A stretch of DNA of 64,000 nucleotides from Pontibacter oryzae (GTDB lineage Bacteria > Bacteroidota > Bacteroidia > Cytophagales > Hymenobacteraceae). The DNA is taken from contig NZ_QWGE01000003.1 of the NCBI RefSeq assembly GCF_003576375.1, positions 496,001 through 560,000 on the forward strand, in the 5' to 3' direction. Within the stretch, counting starts at the first letter, position 1, and every line of letters begins with the position of its first letter. Of the stretch, positions 63,563 to 64,000 are shown one piece after another. The translations under genes and the position numbers were made by a program. A model generated the notes under the pieces. It had not been told where the DNA came from, did no database searches, and worked only from the letters and a program-made list of their open reading frames with translations.

Positions 63563-64000
63563 TTATAGTAAGTTAAATACTGAAATACCGCTTTTAAGTT
63601 GTTCCAGCTTTGGTTGGATGCTGCTGTCGAGCAGGTAGCGAGGTTTTATCGGGACTGGGCGCAGCACTTTCCGGTAGATCAGTTCCTGCACAATCGGGAT
63701 GTAATCCTGCCGGATCTTGCCGATGAGCAGTGGTTCCAGTTCGTTGCCCTCCTTCAGGTAATTGAGCAGGTGCACCAAGCCGCGCAGGTATACGGCGTCT
63801 TTGGTAAGGCCGCCGCCACGGTGCACGCGCATGGTTACGTCCCAAGCTGTCTCATCGTCGAAGTGATACGCATCTTTTAAACGCCAAAAGTTATCTGTAA
63901 AGCTGCAGCCCTTGGTAAGATGGTACACAGCCACCACGCGGGCAGCTAAAATGCGCATACGCGTGTGGTCGAGGCCGCCCACCAGCCACTCGCTCAGCAC
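63563..64000 (-). CDS. DUF1704 (QEGLA-motif) protein, 3' part only
   Basis: The C-terminal 145 residues of a larger protein whose start lies beyond the right edge. The pattern TMRVHRGGGLTKDAVYLRGLVHLLNYLKEGNE (in part) is typical of the C-terminal region of DUF1704/flavohemoglobin-expression-modulating QEGLA proteins. The family includes eukaryotic tubulin tyrosine carboxypeptidases with a zinc HExxxH site; that site is outside this window. It is probably the upstream gene of an operon with the ATP-grasp ligase. Confidence 0.8.
   Translation of the reverse strand: MLSEWLVGGLDHTRMRILAARVVAVYHLTKGCSFTDNFWRLKDAYHFDDETAWDVTMRVHRGGGLTKDAVYLRGLVHLLNYLKEGNELEPLLIGKIRQDYIPIVQELIYRKVLRPVPIKPRYLLDSSIQPKLEQLKSGISVFNLL

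Overview
The window looks like chromosomal DNA of a Bacteroidota member, most likely order Cytophagales and close to Hymenobacteraceae/Pontibacter. The evidence is a PorP/SprF protein next to a GldJ-type lipoprotein (type IX secretion and gliding), several TAnnTTTG promoter elements, many lipobox lipoproteins, and housekeeping genes of Bacteroidota type. The lineage is inferred from content and was not checked by database search. About 48 protein genes are supported. No rRNA, tRNA or CRISPR array was seen.

Layout. 0-7.3 kb: a cut-off DUF4357 protein, an orphan GAF histidine kinase, RlmF, a methionine-sulfoxide repair cluster (MsrB, a short second MsrB, MsrA), diacylglycerol kinase, small lipoproteins and a DinB protein. 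7.3-15.8 kb: a large AsmA-like protein, the PorP/SprF-GldJ pair, malate:quinone oxidoreductase and a ComF protein. 15.8-26.4 kb: exonuclease III, a 1103-residue DUF4175 coiled-coil membrane protein, an RsbW-like ATPase, YbeY, MnmG, a methyltransferase and an Ig-like lipoprotein. 26.4-29.0 kb: a complete IS1-type element and about 1.8 kb of AT-rich DNA with gene remnants and a cluster of DnaA-box-like sites. 29-44 kb: a CPA2 antiporter, a PiT-like transporter, GlyRS, an MscS channel, an MMPL/RND exporter, IleRS and LspA. 44-64 kb: HAD phosphatase, a fused peptide ABC ATPase, a DUF695-RraB fusion, RNase R, polyprenyl synthase, rhomboid protease, SLC13 permease, ABC exporter, a DUF3857-transglutaminase-DUF2569 fusion, a MORN-TonB protein, a candidate non-coding RNA, and an ATP-grasp/DUF1704 pair running off the right edge.

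The most notable signals: (1) a heptamer, YATACTT (complement AAGTATR), scattered about every 180 bp through genes and spacers on both strands, far above chance, resembling cyanobacterial HIP1 or a DNA uptake signal; (2) a perfect ParB site (parS) inside a 24-bp palindrome just before MnmG, about 6.6 kb from a DnaA-box cluster, together suggesting the chromosomal origin; (3) an IleRS with the swapped GIHH signature in place of HIGH, known from mupirocin hyper-resistant type 2 enzymes; (4) a 62-bp perfect palindrome between convergent genes; (5) a minus-strand RNA candidate with both promoter elements and a terminator but no substantial ORF.
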